Assembly: GCF_000721605.1 (NCBI RefSeq)
Contig: NZ_JOIZ01000005.1
Coordinates: 248,001-312,000 of the forward strand
Direction: 5' to 3'
DNA from: Streptomyces sp. NRRL S-37
GTDB taxonomy: Bacteria > Actinomycetota > Actinomycetes > Streptomycetales > Streptomycetaceae
DNA length: 64,000 nucleotides
Shown: piece by piece, positions 1 to 8,328 of the stretch
How the letters are laid out: each line of letters starts with the position of its first letter
Numbering within the stretch: the stretch's first letter is position 1
Notes under the pieces: model-generated
Told to the model about the DNA's origin: nothing
Databases searched by the model: none
What the model saw: the letters and a program-made list of their open reading frames with translations, nothing else
Made by a program: the position numbers and the translations under genes

Positions 1-2
1 TG

Positions 3-485
3 GGGGCGTTGACGCATGTGGTCTGGGACGCGTTCACGCATCTCGACCGGTGGGGGACGCGGGTGTTTCCCGTGCTGGGCGAGAAGGTGGCGGGGTCGCC
101 GCTGTACTGGTATCTGCAGTACGGCGGTTCGGCGGTGGCCGCGGTCGTCATCGCGCTGTTCGTGGCGCGGGCACTGCGGCGGGCGGCCCCCGGGGGCGAG
201 CCGGCGGGGGTGCCCGTGCTGTCCGCCGGGGACCGGTGGTGGGCCGTCGCGCTGCTCGGCGGGTGCGCGGTGGTGGGGGCGGTGCAGCGGGCCTCGCGGT
301 GGTGGGCCCACTGGGGCTCGTCCGCGAAGCCCTGGGAACTGATTCCGACGGTGTGCTTCGGGGCGGGCGCTGGACTGGTCCTGGCGCTGCCGCTGTACGC
401 GGTGGCTGTCAGGGTGTGGCGTCCGGCCACGGGGGTCCCTGCGCGCGCCGGTACGCGGCGGCCGGACCGTACGGGCGCACGCTGA
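3..485 (+). CDS. DUF4184 family membrane protein, 3' part only
   Basis: The reading frame is open from the first base, so the gene starts outside the window. The visible 160 residues begin with THVVWDAFTH, the pattern seen at the end of the conserved half of DUF4184 proteins, which are predicted integral membrane proteins of unknown function. Three hydrophobic stretches follow, at about 37-55, 75-92 and 113-135 of the visible part, then a basic proline/arginine-rich tail. The last 77 bases overlap the end of a convergent minus-strand frame. The family call rests on remembered resemblance and the position beside polA. Function is unknown. Confidence 0.7.
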   Translation, partial: GALTHVVWDAFTHLDRWGTRVFPVLGEKVAGSPLYWYLQYGGSAVAAVVIALFVARALRRAAPGGEPAGVPVLSAGDRWWAVALLGGCAVVGAVQRASRWWAHWGSSAKPWELIPTVCFGAGAGLVLALPLYAVAVRVWRPATGVPARAGTRRPDRTGAR

Positions 486-846
486 GGGTGTCGCTCGCCG
501 CGACGAACACGGTGACGGTGCGGACCGGGCGGGGGCGGGGCAGCAGGGTGAGCACGAGGGTGAGGTGGGCGCGGGCCAGCTCGGCCCACAGCCGCCACGG
601 CGGCTGCTCGGCCGTGAGGATCCCGGCGGCGGGGGTGCGGGCGGTTCGCCGGCGGCCGCCGGCGATACGGCGGCCGAGGCCCGCCGTGACGCTGCGCAGC
701 GCGGTCACGAGGGTGGCGGGGATGCGGACGGTACTTGCGGAGGCCGCGAAGACCGGGACCGGCGGATACGGTGCGCGTCCGCCGGGGCGCGGGGGTGCGT
801 TGCCTGCCGCTGCGCGGTGAAGCATGCGTATACCCATGCATGGCAT
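409..846 (-). CDS. Hypothetical protein, 145 aa
   Basis: I do not recognise the family. The frame runs from an ATG at 846 to a TGA at 409. From about codon 28 onward nearly every third base is G or C, as in real Streptomyces genes, while the first 25 codons are mixed. The true start may therefore lie at the ATGs at 837 or 825, or further in. The product is basic in the middle (arginine-rich around 60-75), has a short helical AELARAHLTLVLTLL stretch near 90-105, and has no clear signal peptide. No good ribosome binding site precedes any candidate start. It overlaps the DUF4184 gene tail by 77 bases. Confidence 0.5.
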   Translation of the reverse strand: MPCMGIRMLHRAAAGNAPPRPGGRAPYPPVPVFAASASTVRIPATLVTALRSVTAGLGRRIAGGRRRTARTPAAGILTAEQPPWRLWAELARAHLTLVLTLLPRPRPVRTVTVFVAASDTLSVRPYGPAAAYRRAQGPPWPDATP

Positions 847-943
847 GGTGTCCGGCCCTGCGGGCGGGGGCTTTCCCGCGGGGGCCACGCGAGTGAAGGT
901 TCCCGGCCCCGGGGGCCGCCCCCTCCGGCCTTGGACGGGCCTT

Positions 944-1095
944 GCCCTCAAGCACCGGACGGGCTGAAACGACAGGCCTTGCCCTCAAGCACCGGGCGGA
1001 CCGAAATTCGGCCCTGGGCGGGCTCCGTCCTCGAGCACCGGACGGACCGGACGGACCGGGCGACGGGCCTCGCCGTCACATACCGGACGGGCCGG
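944..1095. repeat. Cluster of short genus-type intergenic repeats downstream of polA
   Basis: The stretch between the hypothetical gene and the polA stop has three near copies of a unit with core CTCAAGCACCGGACGGGC, near 946-968, 982-1000 and 1028-1050. A fourth, partial copy lies near 1072-1095. Variants are CTCGAGCACCGGACGGACC and CCCTCAAGCACCGGGCGG. Related units are common in Streptomyces intergenic DNA. The same unit appears upstream of polA at 4004-4069. I see no open frame or promoter in 850-1152. Confidence 0.75.
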
Positions 1096-1152
1096 GATCG
1101 GTCCGTCCGGCGTGTGAGGAGCGATGGCACGGGGACTGCGCCCCCGGAAGGG

Positions 1153-3879
1153 CTAGTGCGCCGCCGACTCCCAGTCCGGGCCCGCGCCCACCGAGACACC
1201 CAGGGGGACCCGGAGCTCGACCGCGGACGCCATTTCGCGGCGGACCAGGTCCTCCACCGCGGCGCGCTCGCCGGGGGCCAGTTCCAGGACGATTTCGTCG
1301 TGGACCTGGAGGAGCATGCGGGAGCGCAGATCCGCCTCGCGCAGCGCGCGGTCCACGTTCAGCATGGCGATCTTGACGATGTCCGCCGCCGTGCCCTGGA
1401 TCGGCGCGTTCAGCGCCATGCGCTCCGCGGCCTCGCGGCGCTGGCGGTTGTCGCTGTTGAGGTCGGGCAGGTAGCGGCGGCGGCCGAAGAGCGTCGCCGT
1501 GTAGCCGGTCGCCCGCGCCTCGTCGACGACCCGGTGCAGATAGTCCCGTACGCCGCCGAAGCGCTCGAAGTACGCGTCCATCAGGGCGCGGGCCTCCGCC
1601 GCCTCGATGTTGAGCTGCTGGGAGAGGCCGAAGGCCGACAGCCCGTACGCCAGCCCGTACGACATCGCCTTGATCTTGCGGCGCATCTCCGCGTCGACCG
1701 CGGACCGCTCGACCGAGAACACCTGGGCCGCCGCCGTGGTGTGCAGGTCCTCACCCGAGGTGAACGCCTCGATCAGGCCGGCGTCCTCGGAGAGGTGGGC
1801 CATCACGCGCAGTTCGATCTGGCTGTAGTCGGCGGTCAGGAGCGACTCGAAGCCCTCGCCGACCACGAAGCCGCGGCGGATCGCGCGGCCCTCGTCCGTG
1901 CGGACCGGGATGTTCTGGAGGTTGGGGTCCGTCGAGGACAGCCGGCCCGTCGCGGCGACGGTCTGGTTGAACGTGGTGTGGATCCGGCCGTCCGTGGCGA
2001 TCGTCTTGATCAGGCCCTCGACGGTGACGCGCAGCTTCGCCTGCTCACGGTGGCGGAGCATGATCACCGGCAGTTCGTTGTCGGTCTGTGTGGCGAGCCA
2101 GGCCAGGGCGTCGGCGTCCGTGGTGTAGCCGGTCTTCGTCCGCTTCGTCTTCGGCAGGGCCAGCTCGCCGAAGAGGACCTCCTGGAGCTGCTTGGGCGAG
2201 CCCAGGTTGAACTCGTGCCCCGCCGCCGCGTGCGCCTCCTTCACCGCCTGCTGCACGGCGCCCGCGAACATCTGCTCCATCGCCTGGAGGTGGTCCCGGT
2301 CGGCCGCGATGCCGTGCCGCTCCATGCGGGCGAGCAGCGCGGACGTGGGCAGCTCCATGTCACGGAGCAGGTCCGCCGCGCCCACTTCCGCCAGGCGGCT
2401 CTCGAAGGCCCCGCCCAGGTCGAGGACGGCGCGGGCCTGCACCATCAGCGCCTCGGCCTCCGCTCCGTCGTCCGCGCCGAAGGCGAGCTGGCCGTCGGGC
2501 GCGGTGGCGGGCGCCAGCTCGCGGTGCAGGTACTCCAGGGACAGCGCGTCCAGGTCGAAGGAGCGGCGGCCCGGCTTCACCAGGTACGCGGCGAGCGCGG
2601 TGTCCATGGTGACGCCCTCGATGGTCCAGCCGTGCTCGGCGAAGACCCGCATCGCGCCCTTGGCGTTGTGGAACACCTTGGGCCGGTCCGCGTCGGCGAG
2701 CCAGGCCGAGAACGACCGCTCGTCGGCCTCGTCCAGCTCGGACGGGTCGAACCAGGCAGCCGGTCCGTCGGCCGTGGCCAGCGCGACCTCGGCGACCGAG
2801 CCGGTGCCGAGGGCCCAGGTGTCGACCGTGGCGACGCCGAGCGGGCCGGTGCCGTGCTCGGTGAGCCAGCCGGTCAGCTCACCGGTGCCCAGCACCGCGC
2901 CGTCCAGCTCCACGCCCTCCGCGACGACCGGGGTGGCCTCGGCCTCCTCCGCGCCCGGGTCGACGGCGAACAGCCGCTCGCGCAGTGACGGGTTCCTGAT
3001 CTCCAGGGTGTCCAGGATCATCGCCACGGCCTTGCGGTCGTAGGCGGTCCGCGCCAGGTCGAGGACGCCCTTGGGCAGCTCGACGGCGCGCTCCAGCTCG
3101 GTGAGGCGGCGGTTGAGCTTGACCGCCTCCAGGTGGTCGCGCAGGTTCTGCCCGGCCTTGCCCTTGACCTCGTCGACGCGCTCGACCAGCTCGGCGAAGG
3201 AACCGAACTGGTTGATCCACTTCGCGGCCGTCTTCTCACCGACGCCGGGGATGCCGGGCAGGTTGTCCGACGGGTCGCCGCGCAGCGCCGCGAAGTCGGG
3301 GTACTGCGCGGGGGTCAGGCCGTACTTCTCGACGACCTTCTCCGGGGTGAACCGGGTCAGCTCGGAGACGCCCTTCGTCGGATACAGCACCGTGGTGTGC
3401 TCGGAGACGAGCTGGAAGGAGTCGCGGTCGCCGGTGACGATCAGCACCTCGAAGCCCTCGGCCTCGGCCTGGGTGGCGAGGGTGGCGATGATGTCGTCCG
3501 CCTCGAAGCCCTCGACGGCGAAGCGGTCGGCGTGCATCGCGTCGAGGAGCTCGCCGATGAGCTCGACCTGGCCCTTGAACTCGTCCGGGGTCTTGGAGCG
3601 GTTCGCCTTGTACTCGGCGAACTCCTCCGAGCGCCACGTCTTGCGGGAGACGTCGAAGGCGACGGCGAAGTGGGTGGGGGCCTCGTCACGGAGCGTGTTG
3701 GCCAGCATCGACGCGAAGCCGTAGATCGCGTTGGTCGGCTGGCCCGTCGCGGTGGTGAAGTTCTCCGCGGGCAGCGCGAAGTACGCGCGGTACGCGAGGG
3801 AGTGCCCGTCCATGAGCATCAGGCGGGGACGGGTGCCGGTGGGGGGCTGGTCGGTCTTCTTCGATGCTGTGTCTGCCAC
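1153..3879 (-). CDS. polA: DNA polymerase I
   Basis: A 908-residue family A polymerase for Okazaki-fragment maturation and repair. The N-terminal 5' nuclease domain (about 20-315) has MDGHSLAYR, the acidic clusters FEADD and VTGDRDSFQL, and a helix-hairpin-helix around NLPGIPGVGEKTA. The polymerase domain has motif A DYSQIELR (Asp about 684), the O-helix RRKIKAMSYGLAYG (about 733) and motif C VHDE (about 860). The middle domain lacks the DxE exonuclease motif, reading VATVDTWALG where the metal ligands would be, so proofreading is probably absent as in other actinobacterial PolA. I chose GTG 3879 (VADTASKK), about 20 codons before the conserved region. The frame stays open upstream, but that part is repeat-derived. 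It is transcribed alone. Confidence 0.96.
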   Translation of the reverse strand: MADTASKKTDQPPTGTRPRLMLMDGHSLAYRAYFALPAENFTTATGQPTNAIYGFASMLANTLRDEAPTHFAVAFDVSRKTWRSEEFAEYKANRSKTPDEFKGQVELIGELLDAMHADRFAVEGFEADDIIATLATQAEAEGFEVLIVTGDRDSFQLVSEHTTVLYPTKGVSELTRFTPEKVVEKYGLTPAQYPDFAALRGDPSDNLPGIPGVGEKTAAKWINQFGSFAELVERVDEVKGKAGQNLRDHLEAVKLNRRLTELERAVELPKGVLDLARTAYDRKAVAMILDTLEIRNPSLRERLFAVDPGAEEAEATPVVAEGVELDGAVLGTGELTGWLTEHGTGPLGVATVDTWALGTGSVAEVALATADGPAAWFDPSELDEADERSFSAWLADADRPKVFHNAKGAMRVFAEHGWTIEGVTMDTALAAYLVKPGRRSFDLDALSLEYLHRELAPATAPDGQLAFGADDGAEAEALMVQARAVLDLGGAFESRLAEVGAADLLRDMELPTSALLARMERHGIAADRDHLQAMEQMFAGAVQQAVKEAHAAAGHEFNLGSPKQLQEVLFGELALPKTKRTKTGYTTDADALAWLATQTDNELPVIMLRHREQAKLRVTVEGLIKTIATDGRIHTTFNQTVAATGRLSSTDPNLQNIPVRTDEGRAIRRGFVVGEGFESLLTADYSQIELRVMAHLSEDAGLIEAFTSGEDLHTTAAAQVFSVERSAVDAEMRRKIKAMSYGLAYGLSAFGLSQQLNIEAAEARALMDAYFERFGGVRDYLHRVVDEARATGYTATLFGRRRYLPDLNSDNRQRREAAERMALNAPIQGTAADIVKIAMLNVDRALREADLRSRMLLQVHDEIVLELAPGERAAVEDLVRREMASAVELRVPLGVSVGAGPDWESAAH

Positions 3880-4003
3880 GTGTCCGATCCTGCCACGTGA
3901 CACTGACAGTGGGGGGCGGGCGTGTGCCGTGGGGTTGATTCGCCCCCTCCCGTCCCGTCCCCGGGGGCGGTGCCCCCGGACCCCCTTTCGGCCCTGAACG
4001 GGC

Positions 4004-4069
4004 CTCGCCCTCAAACGCCGGACGGGCTGGGGGTGACCGCCTCGTCCTCAAGCGCCGGACGGACCGGAA
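4004..4069. repeat. Two copies of the same intergenic repeat upstream of polA
   Basis: The gap between divergently transcribed polA and the oxidoreductase gene holds CTCAAACGCCGGACGGGCTG (within 4004-4029) and CTCAAGCGCCGGACGGACCG (within 4042-4069). These are the unit found three to four times downstream of polA. The copies point the same way on the plus strand on both sides of the gene. No function is known to me. Confidence 0.75.
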
Positions 4070-4125
4070 GGGCGTGGCAGGATCGGGGGTCCACCTCATA
4101 CGTGTATGTGGAACAGGAGTGCGCG

Positions 4126-6405
4126 ATGGCAGCGAAGCCGCCCAAGAGTGATCCGGTCCAGGACGCGCCGCAGGTCGCCGGACCGCAGCACGCGGCCGCG
4201 GGGCTGCCCGCGATCGGGCACACCCTGCGGATGGCCCAGCGGCAGATGGGCGTGAAGCGGACCGCGCTGACCCTGCTCAGCGTGAACCAGAAGGACGGCT
4301 TCGACTGCCCGGGGTGCGCCTGGCCGGAGCCGGAGCACCGGCACCGCGCGGAGTTCTGCGAGAACGGGGCGAAGGCCGTGGCCGAGGAGGCCACCCTGCG
4401 CCGGGTCACCCCGGAGTTCTTCGCCGCGCACTCCGTCGCCGGCCTGTCCGGCCGCAGCGGCTACTGGCTGGGGCAGCAGGGGCGGCTGACGCACCCCATG
4501 TACCTGCCCGAGGGCGGCGAGCACTACGAGCCGGTCACCTGGGAACGCGCCTTCGGCATCGTCGCCGAGGAGATCGCCGCCCTCTCCTCCCCGGACGAGG
4601 CCGTCTTCTACACCTCCGGGCGCACCAGCAACGAGGCCGCCTTCCTCTACCAGCTCTTCGCCCGCCGGCTCGGCACCAACAACCTGCCGGACTGCTCCAA
4701 CATGTGCCACGAGTCGTCCGGCTCGGCCCTGTCGGAGACGATCGGCGTCGGCAAGGGCAGCGTCCTGCTGGAGGACCTCCACAAGGCCGACCTGATCATC
4801 GTCGCCGGCCAGAACCCCGGCACCAACCATCCCCGCATGCTGTCCGCCCTGGAGAAGGCCAAGGCGAACGGCGCGCGGATCGTCAGCGTCAACCCGCTGC
4901 CCGAGGCGGGCCTGGAGCGCTTCAAGAACCCGCAGACCCCCAAAGGGCTCACCACCGGAGCCGCCCTGACCGATCTGTTCCTGCAGATCCGCATCGGCGG
5001 CGACCAGGCCCTCTTCCGTCTCCTCAACAAGCTGATCCTGGAGACGCCGGGCGCGGTCGACGAGGAGTTCGTGCGCGAACACACGCACGGCTACGAGGAG
5101 TTCGCCGAGGCCGCGCGCGCCGCCGACTGGGACGCGACGCTCACCGCGACCGGTCTCACGCGCGGGGACATCGAGCGGTGTCTGCGGATGGTCCTCGAAT
5201 CGAAGCGCATCATCGTGTGCTGGGCGATGGGGCTCACCCAGCACAAGCACTCGGTGCCGATCATCCGCGAGGTCGTCAACTTCCTCCTGCTGCGCGGCAA
5301 CATCGGCCGTCCGGGTGCGGGCGTGTGCCCGGTGCGCGGCCACTCCAACGTGCAGGGCGACCGCACCATGGGCATCTTCGAGCGGCCCGCGCCCGCGTTC
5401 CTGGACGCCCTGGAGAGGGAGTTCGGCTTCGCACCGCCGCGCGAGCACGGCTTCGACGTGGTCCGGGCCATCCGGGCGCTGCGCGACGGGAAGGCGAAGG
5501 TCTTCTTCGCCATGGGCGGCAACTTCGTCTCCGCCTCCCCCGACACGGAGGTCACCGAGGCGGCGATGCGCCGGGCGCGGCTGACGGTGCACGTGTCGAC
5601 CAAGCTGAACCGCTCGCACACCGTCACGGGCGCGCGGGCCCTGATCCTGCCGACGCTGGGCCGCACCGAGCGCGATGTCCAGGGCGGCGGCGAGCAGTTC
5701 GTGACGGTCGAGGACTCGATGGGCATGGTGCACGCCTCGCGCGGGCGCCTGGAACCGGCGAGCGGGCACCTGCTGTCCGAGCCGGCCATCGTGTGCCGGC
5801 TGGCCCGCCGCGTCCTCGGCGAGGACGACACGGTGCCGTGGGAGGAGTTTGAGAAGGACTACGCGACGATCCGCGACCGCATCGCGCGGGTGATCCCCGG
5901 TTTCGAGGACTTCAACGCGCGCGTGGCGCGTCCCGGGGGCTTCGCGCTGCCGCACGCCCCGCGCGACGAACGCCGCTTCCCCACCGCCACCGGCAAGGCC
6001 AACTTCACCGCCGCGCCGGTGGAGTACCCCGAACTGCCGGAGGGCCGGCTGCTGCTGCAGACGCTGCGCTCGCACGACCAGTACAACACCACGATCTACG
6101 GTCTCGACGACCGCTACCGGGGCATCAGGAACGGCCGCCGCGTGGTGCTGGTCAACCCCGAGGACGCACGGGAGCTGCGGCTGGCGGACGGCGCTTACGT
6201 CGATCTGGTCGGCGAGTGGAAGGACGGCGTGGAGCGCAGGGCGCCCGGGTTCCGCGTCGTGCACTATCCGACGGCGCGGGGCTGCGCGGCGGCGTACTAC
6301 CCGGAGACCAATGTCCTGGTGCCGCTGGACGCCACCGCGGACACCAGCAACACCCCGGCCAGCAAGTCCGTGGTGGTGCGTCTGGAACAATCGGCGACCG
6401 ACTGA
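4126..6405 (+). CDS. FdhF/YdeP-family molybdopterin oxidoreductase
   Basis: A 759-residue protein of the molybdopterin oxidoreductase superfamily, YdeP/Fdh-alpha-like branch, predicted to bind bis-MGD in the cytoplasm. An N-terminal FDCPGCAWP motif with a further Cys (EFCENG) could carry an iron-sulfur site. Cofactor-domain landmarks follow: YTSGRTSNEAAFLYQ, LPDCSNMCHESSG, the nucleotide-binding stretch ADLIIVAGQNPGTNHPRML, and AMGGNFVSASPD. The C-terminal molydop-binding domain holds RSHDQYNTTIYG. There is no Tat signal. ATG 4126 is preceded by AGGAG at 4115-4119. The gene stands without a dehydrogenase partner, so electron acceptor and substrate cannot be read from context. E. coli YdeP has been linked to acid resistance; whether that holds here is unknown. 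Confidence 0.88.
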   Translation: MAAKPPKSDPVQDAPQVAGPQHAAAGLPAIGHTLRMAQRQMGVKRTALTLLSVNQKDGFDCPGCAWPEPEHRHRAEFCENGAKAVAEEATLRRVTPEFFAAHSVAGLSGRSGYWLGQQGRLTHPMYLPEGGEHYEPVTWERAFGIVAEEIAALSSPDEAVFYTSGRTSNEAAFLYQLFARRLGTNNLPDCSNMCHESSGSALSETIGVGKGSVLLEDLHKADLIIVAGQNPGTNHPRMLSALEKAKANGARIVSVNPLPEAGLERFKNPQTPKGLTTGAALTDLFLQIRIGGDQALFRLLNKLILETPGAVDEEFVREHTHGYEEFAEAARAADWDATLTATGLTRGDIERCLRMVLESKRIIVCWAMGLTQHKHSVPIIREVVNFLLLRGNIGRPGAGVCPVRGHSNVQGDRTMGIFERPAPAFLDALEREFGFAPPREHGFDVVRAIRALRDGKAKVFFAMGGNFVSASPDTEVTEAAMRRARLTVHVSTKLNRSHTVTGARALILPTLGRTERDVQGGGEQFVTVEDSMGMVHASRGRLEPASGHLLSEPAIVCRLARRVLGEDDTVPWEEFEKDYATIRDRIARVIPGFEDFNARVARPGGFALPHAPRDERRFPTATGKANFTAAPVEYPELPEGRLLLQTLRSHDQYNTTIYGLDDRYRGIRNGRRVVLVNPEDARELRLADGAYVDLVGEWKDGVERRAPGFRVVHYPTARGCAAAYYPETNVLVPLDATADTSNTPASKSVVVRLEQSATD

Positions 6406-6417
6406 GCGTTCGCTCAG
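6402..6417. promoter_or_regulatory. Inverted repeat, possible TetR-type operator
   Basis: CTGAGCG-TT-CGCTCAG is a perfect 7+7 inverted repeat that overlaps the oxidoreductase stop codon and lies about 40 bases upstream of the thioesterase start. Compact palindromes of this shape are typical of TetR-family operators, many of them controlling acyl-CoA genes. A small hairpin in the mRNA is the alternative. No regulator gene is adjacent. Confidence 0.4.
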
Positions 6418-6457
6418 CAGACAGCCGTACCGACGCAGGACGAATGGAGCCGGGCCC

Positions 6458-6940
6458 ATGGGAGAGCAGCAGCAGGTGACGTTCCCGCAGGAGGTCATCG
6501 ACGAGTACGCCGCGCTCGGCGTGGACCTGCCGGCACTGTTCTCGGCGGGCCACCTGGGCACGCGTATGGGCGTGCAGATCCTGGAGGCGTCGGCGGAGCG
6601 GGTCGTCGGGACGATGCCGGTGGAGGGCAACACCCAGCCGTACGGGCTGCTGCACGGCGGCGCCTCGGCCGTGCTGGCCGAGACGCTGGGGTCGGTGGGG
6701 TCGATGCTGCACGGCGGCAGCTCCAAGATCGCCGTCGGTGTCGACCTCAACTGCACGCACCACCGCGGTGTCCGCTCCGGCCTGGTCACCGGGGTCGCCA
6801 CTCCGGTGCACCGGGGGCGGTCCACGGCGACGTACGAGATCGTCATCACCGACGAGGCGGACAAGCGGGTGTGCACCGCGCGCCTGACCTGCCTGCTGCG
6901 GGACGTCCGGCCCGGCGACGGGGAGCAGGCGGCGGGCTGA
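6458..6940 (+). CDS. PaaI-type hotdog thioesterase
   Basis: A 160-residue single hotdog-fold domain of the PaaI/YdiI type, expected to hydrolyse acyl- or aryl-CoA thioesters in the cytoplasm. The signature LLHGGASAVLAETLGS (about 66-81) has the HGG and the acidic residue in the following helix that make up the active site. The GVDLNCTHHRGVRSGLVTGVATPVHRGR strand/turn region is also typical. ATG 6458 has GGAG at 6446-6449. It lies 52 bases after the oxidoreductase gene on the same strand, with an inverted repeat between them. The usual substrate range of the family (phenylacetyl-, benzoyl- or fatty acyl-CoA) is known; the substrate here is not. Confidence 0.88.
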   Translation: MGEQQQVTFPQEVIDEYAALGVDLPALFSAGHLGTRMGVQILEASAERVVGTMPVEGNTQPYGLLHGGASAVLAETLGSVGSMLHGGSSKIAVGVDLNCTHHRGVRSGLVTGVATPVHRGRSTATYEIVITDEADKRVCTARLTCLLRDVRPGDGEQAAG

Positions 6941-7018
6941 CGGCCGCCGGGGGTGCGGAGGGCGTCCGCGGCTCCGCACCCCGTTGCCGTGGGGCGGCGG
7001 CCGCCCTACGGTGCGGGC

Positions 7019-7441
7019 ATGGGACGGGGAGGCACCTCTCGGACGTGGGCCGTGTCCTTCGCGGCGGCGCTCCTGGCAGGCTCGACGGTGACCGGCTGCG
7101 GCGCGACGGATTCCGGCACCGCGGACCGGGCGTCCCCGGCCGGGGCGGACGGCGGGCGCACGACGTCACCGTCACCGCGAGTGACGTCCGACGAGGACCT
7201 GTGCGCGAAGCTCGTCGGCCACTGGGCGCGCCAGGTGCTGAACGGCCGCGCCTACGGCGACTACCAGTCCATGGGGCTGTCCGGCGGACAGTACGACATC
7301 CTGCGCGAGGTGGTCGATTCCGCCCGGGCCGCCGAACGCCAGGGAGCGGCGGATCTCGGTCAGTCGATCGACCGTGAGGCGCGCGAGGGGTGCGCCGAGT
7401 GGTACCGCGCCGGCGGGCCGGGCAAGGGGCCCTGGGGGTGA
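7019..7441 (+). CDS. Putative lipoprotein, 140 aa
   Basis: No family recognised. The N-terminus has a positively charged n-region, a hydrophobic core (WAVSFAAALLAG) and a lipobox-like VTGC at about residue 25, pointing to a lipid-anchored extracellular protein. A Ser/Gly/Asp linker follows, then a compact domain LCAKLVGHWARQVLNGRAYGDYQSMGLSGGQYDILREVVDSAR with three helix-like stretches. The domain has two cysteines, at its start and near EGCAEWY, that could pair. ATG 7019 has no strong ribosome binding site. The stop overlaps the GTG of the next gene, so the two are probably co-translated. Confidence 0.7.
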   Translation: MGRGGTSRTWAVSFAAALLAGSTVTGCGATDSGTADRASPAGADGGRTTSPSPRVTSDEDLCAKLVGHWARQVLNGRAYGDYQSMGLSGGQYDILREVVDSARAAERQGAADLGQSIDREAREGCAEWYRAGGPGKGPWG

Positions 7442-8040
7442 GCGGGGTCGGTCCGGTGGAACCGGGCGAGGGCACTCACGCCCGGACCGTTCTCTCCGCG
7501 CCCCGCCCTCAACGCGGGCTCATGGCACAGCCCTTCGAGCGGCACCGCAGGGCCGCGCTGGGCGCGCTCCTCACCACCGCCGCCCTCGCGGGCAGCGGCT
7601 ACCTCTACGTCACCCGGCCCCGGCCGGAGCCGCCGCCTCCGCCGCCGTACCCGAGTCAGGTGACCACCGTCGCGTACCTGGCCCCGCGAGCCACGGGCGC
7701 CGCGGCCGATCCGCGGATTTTCTCCTTCGACGTGACGGTGACCGTGGAATCCGATCATCCGGTTACCGTCACCCGGATAGCGCAGCCGTACGCGGGACTC
7801 TCCGTGTCATCCAGCCCGCGCACACCTTTTCGGACAAAAACAGGATCTCCCCGCAAGATCACGATCACCGCACGGGTGACGGAATGCGGAAAAGTGCCAT
7901 GGAACGTCGGACTCCCTTTCCTGGACGTAACTTTGCGTAATCCGCGCGCAATACAGACGCACAGCTTCATCCTCGGGCCACGGTACGCACAGGACCTCTC
8001 CCACGCCCTGCAAGTAGCCTGCAGCAACAACTTCAGGTAA
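7438..8040 (+). CDS. Membrane-anchored or exported protein of unknown function, 200 aa
   Basis: No family recognised. I place the start at GTG 7438, which overlaps the stop of the upstream lipoprotein gene (GTGA). The protein has a basic stretch (FERHRR), one hydrophobic segment ALGALLTTAALAGSGYLY at about 40-60, and then a proline run. An external domain rich in beta-forming residues follows (FSFDVTVTVESDHPVTVTRI, KITITARVTECG, LPFLDVTLRNPRAI), suggesting an immunoglobulin-like fold, with two Cys that could form a disulfide. The last 80 codons are visibly less GC-rich than neighbouring genes. It pairs with the gene before it as a small exported two-gene unit. Confidence 0.65.
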   Translation: MSGVGPVEPGEGTHARTVLSAPRPQRGLMAQPFERHRRAALGALLTTAALAGSGYLYVTRPRPEPPPPPPYPSQVTTVAYLAPRATGAAADPRIFSFDVTVTVESDHPVTVTRIAQPYAGLSVSSSPRTPFRTKTGSPRKITITARVTECGKVPWNVGLPFLDVTLRNPRAIQTHSFILGPRYAQDLSHALQVACSNNFR

Positions 8041-8328
8041 TCACCAAAACGCCTGATACACCTGAACCAACGCGGCCGGGTCCTGCGGTTTCTCACCATC
8101 CGGACAGGGCAAAACGGCGAGAATTCCGCCGTTCCCCCCACTCAGTACCGCTCTGCAATACGTCGTGTCATAACAAGAGCGTCACAGCCTTGGCCAGAGT
8201 CTCCTCCGCATTCCCCACCCCCGCTTAGAGTCACGGCCAGTCACCGCGCCGTCCGATTCACACGTCGGCCCAGCGCTCGACTCGGCCGTTTCCACCGGGA
8301 AGCGACCGTCAGGGGAAAGGACTGGATC

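Noticed and set aside
4096..6876. A minus-strand frame of about 926 codons
   Set aside because: It is the antisense shadow of the molybdopterin oxidoreductase and thioesterase genes.
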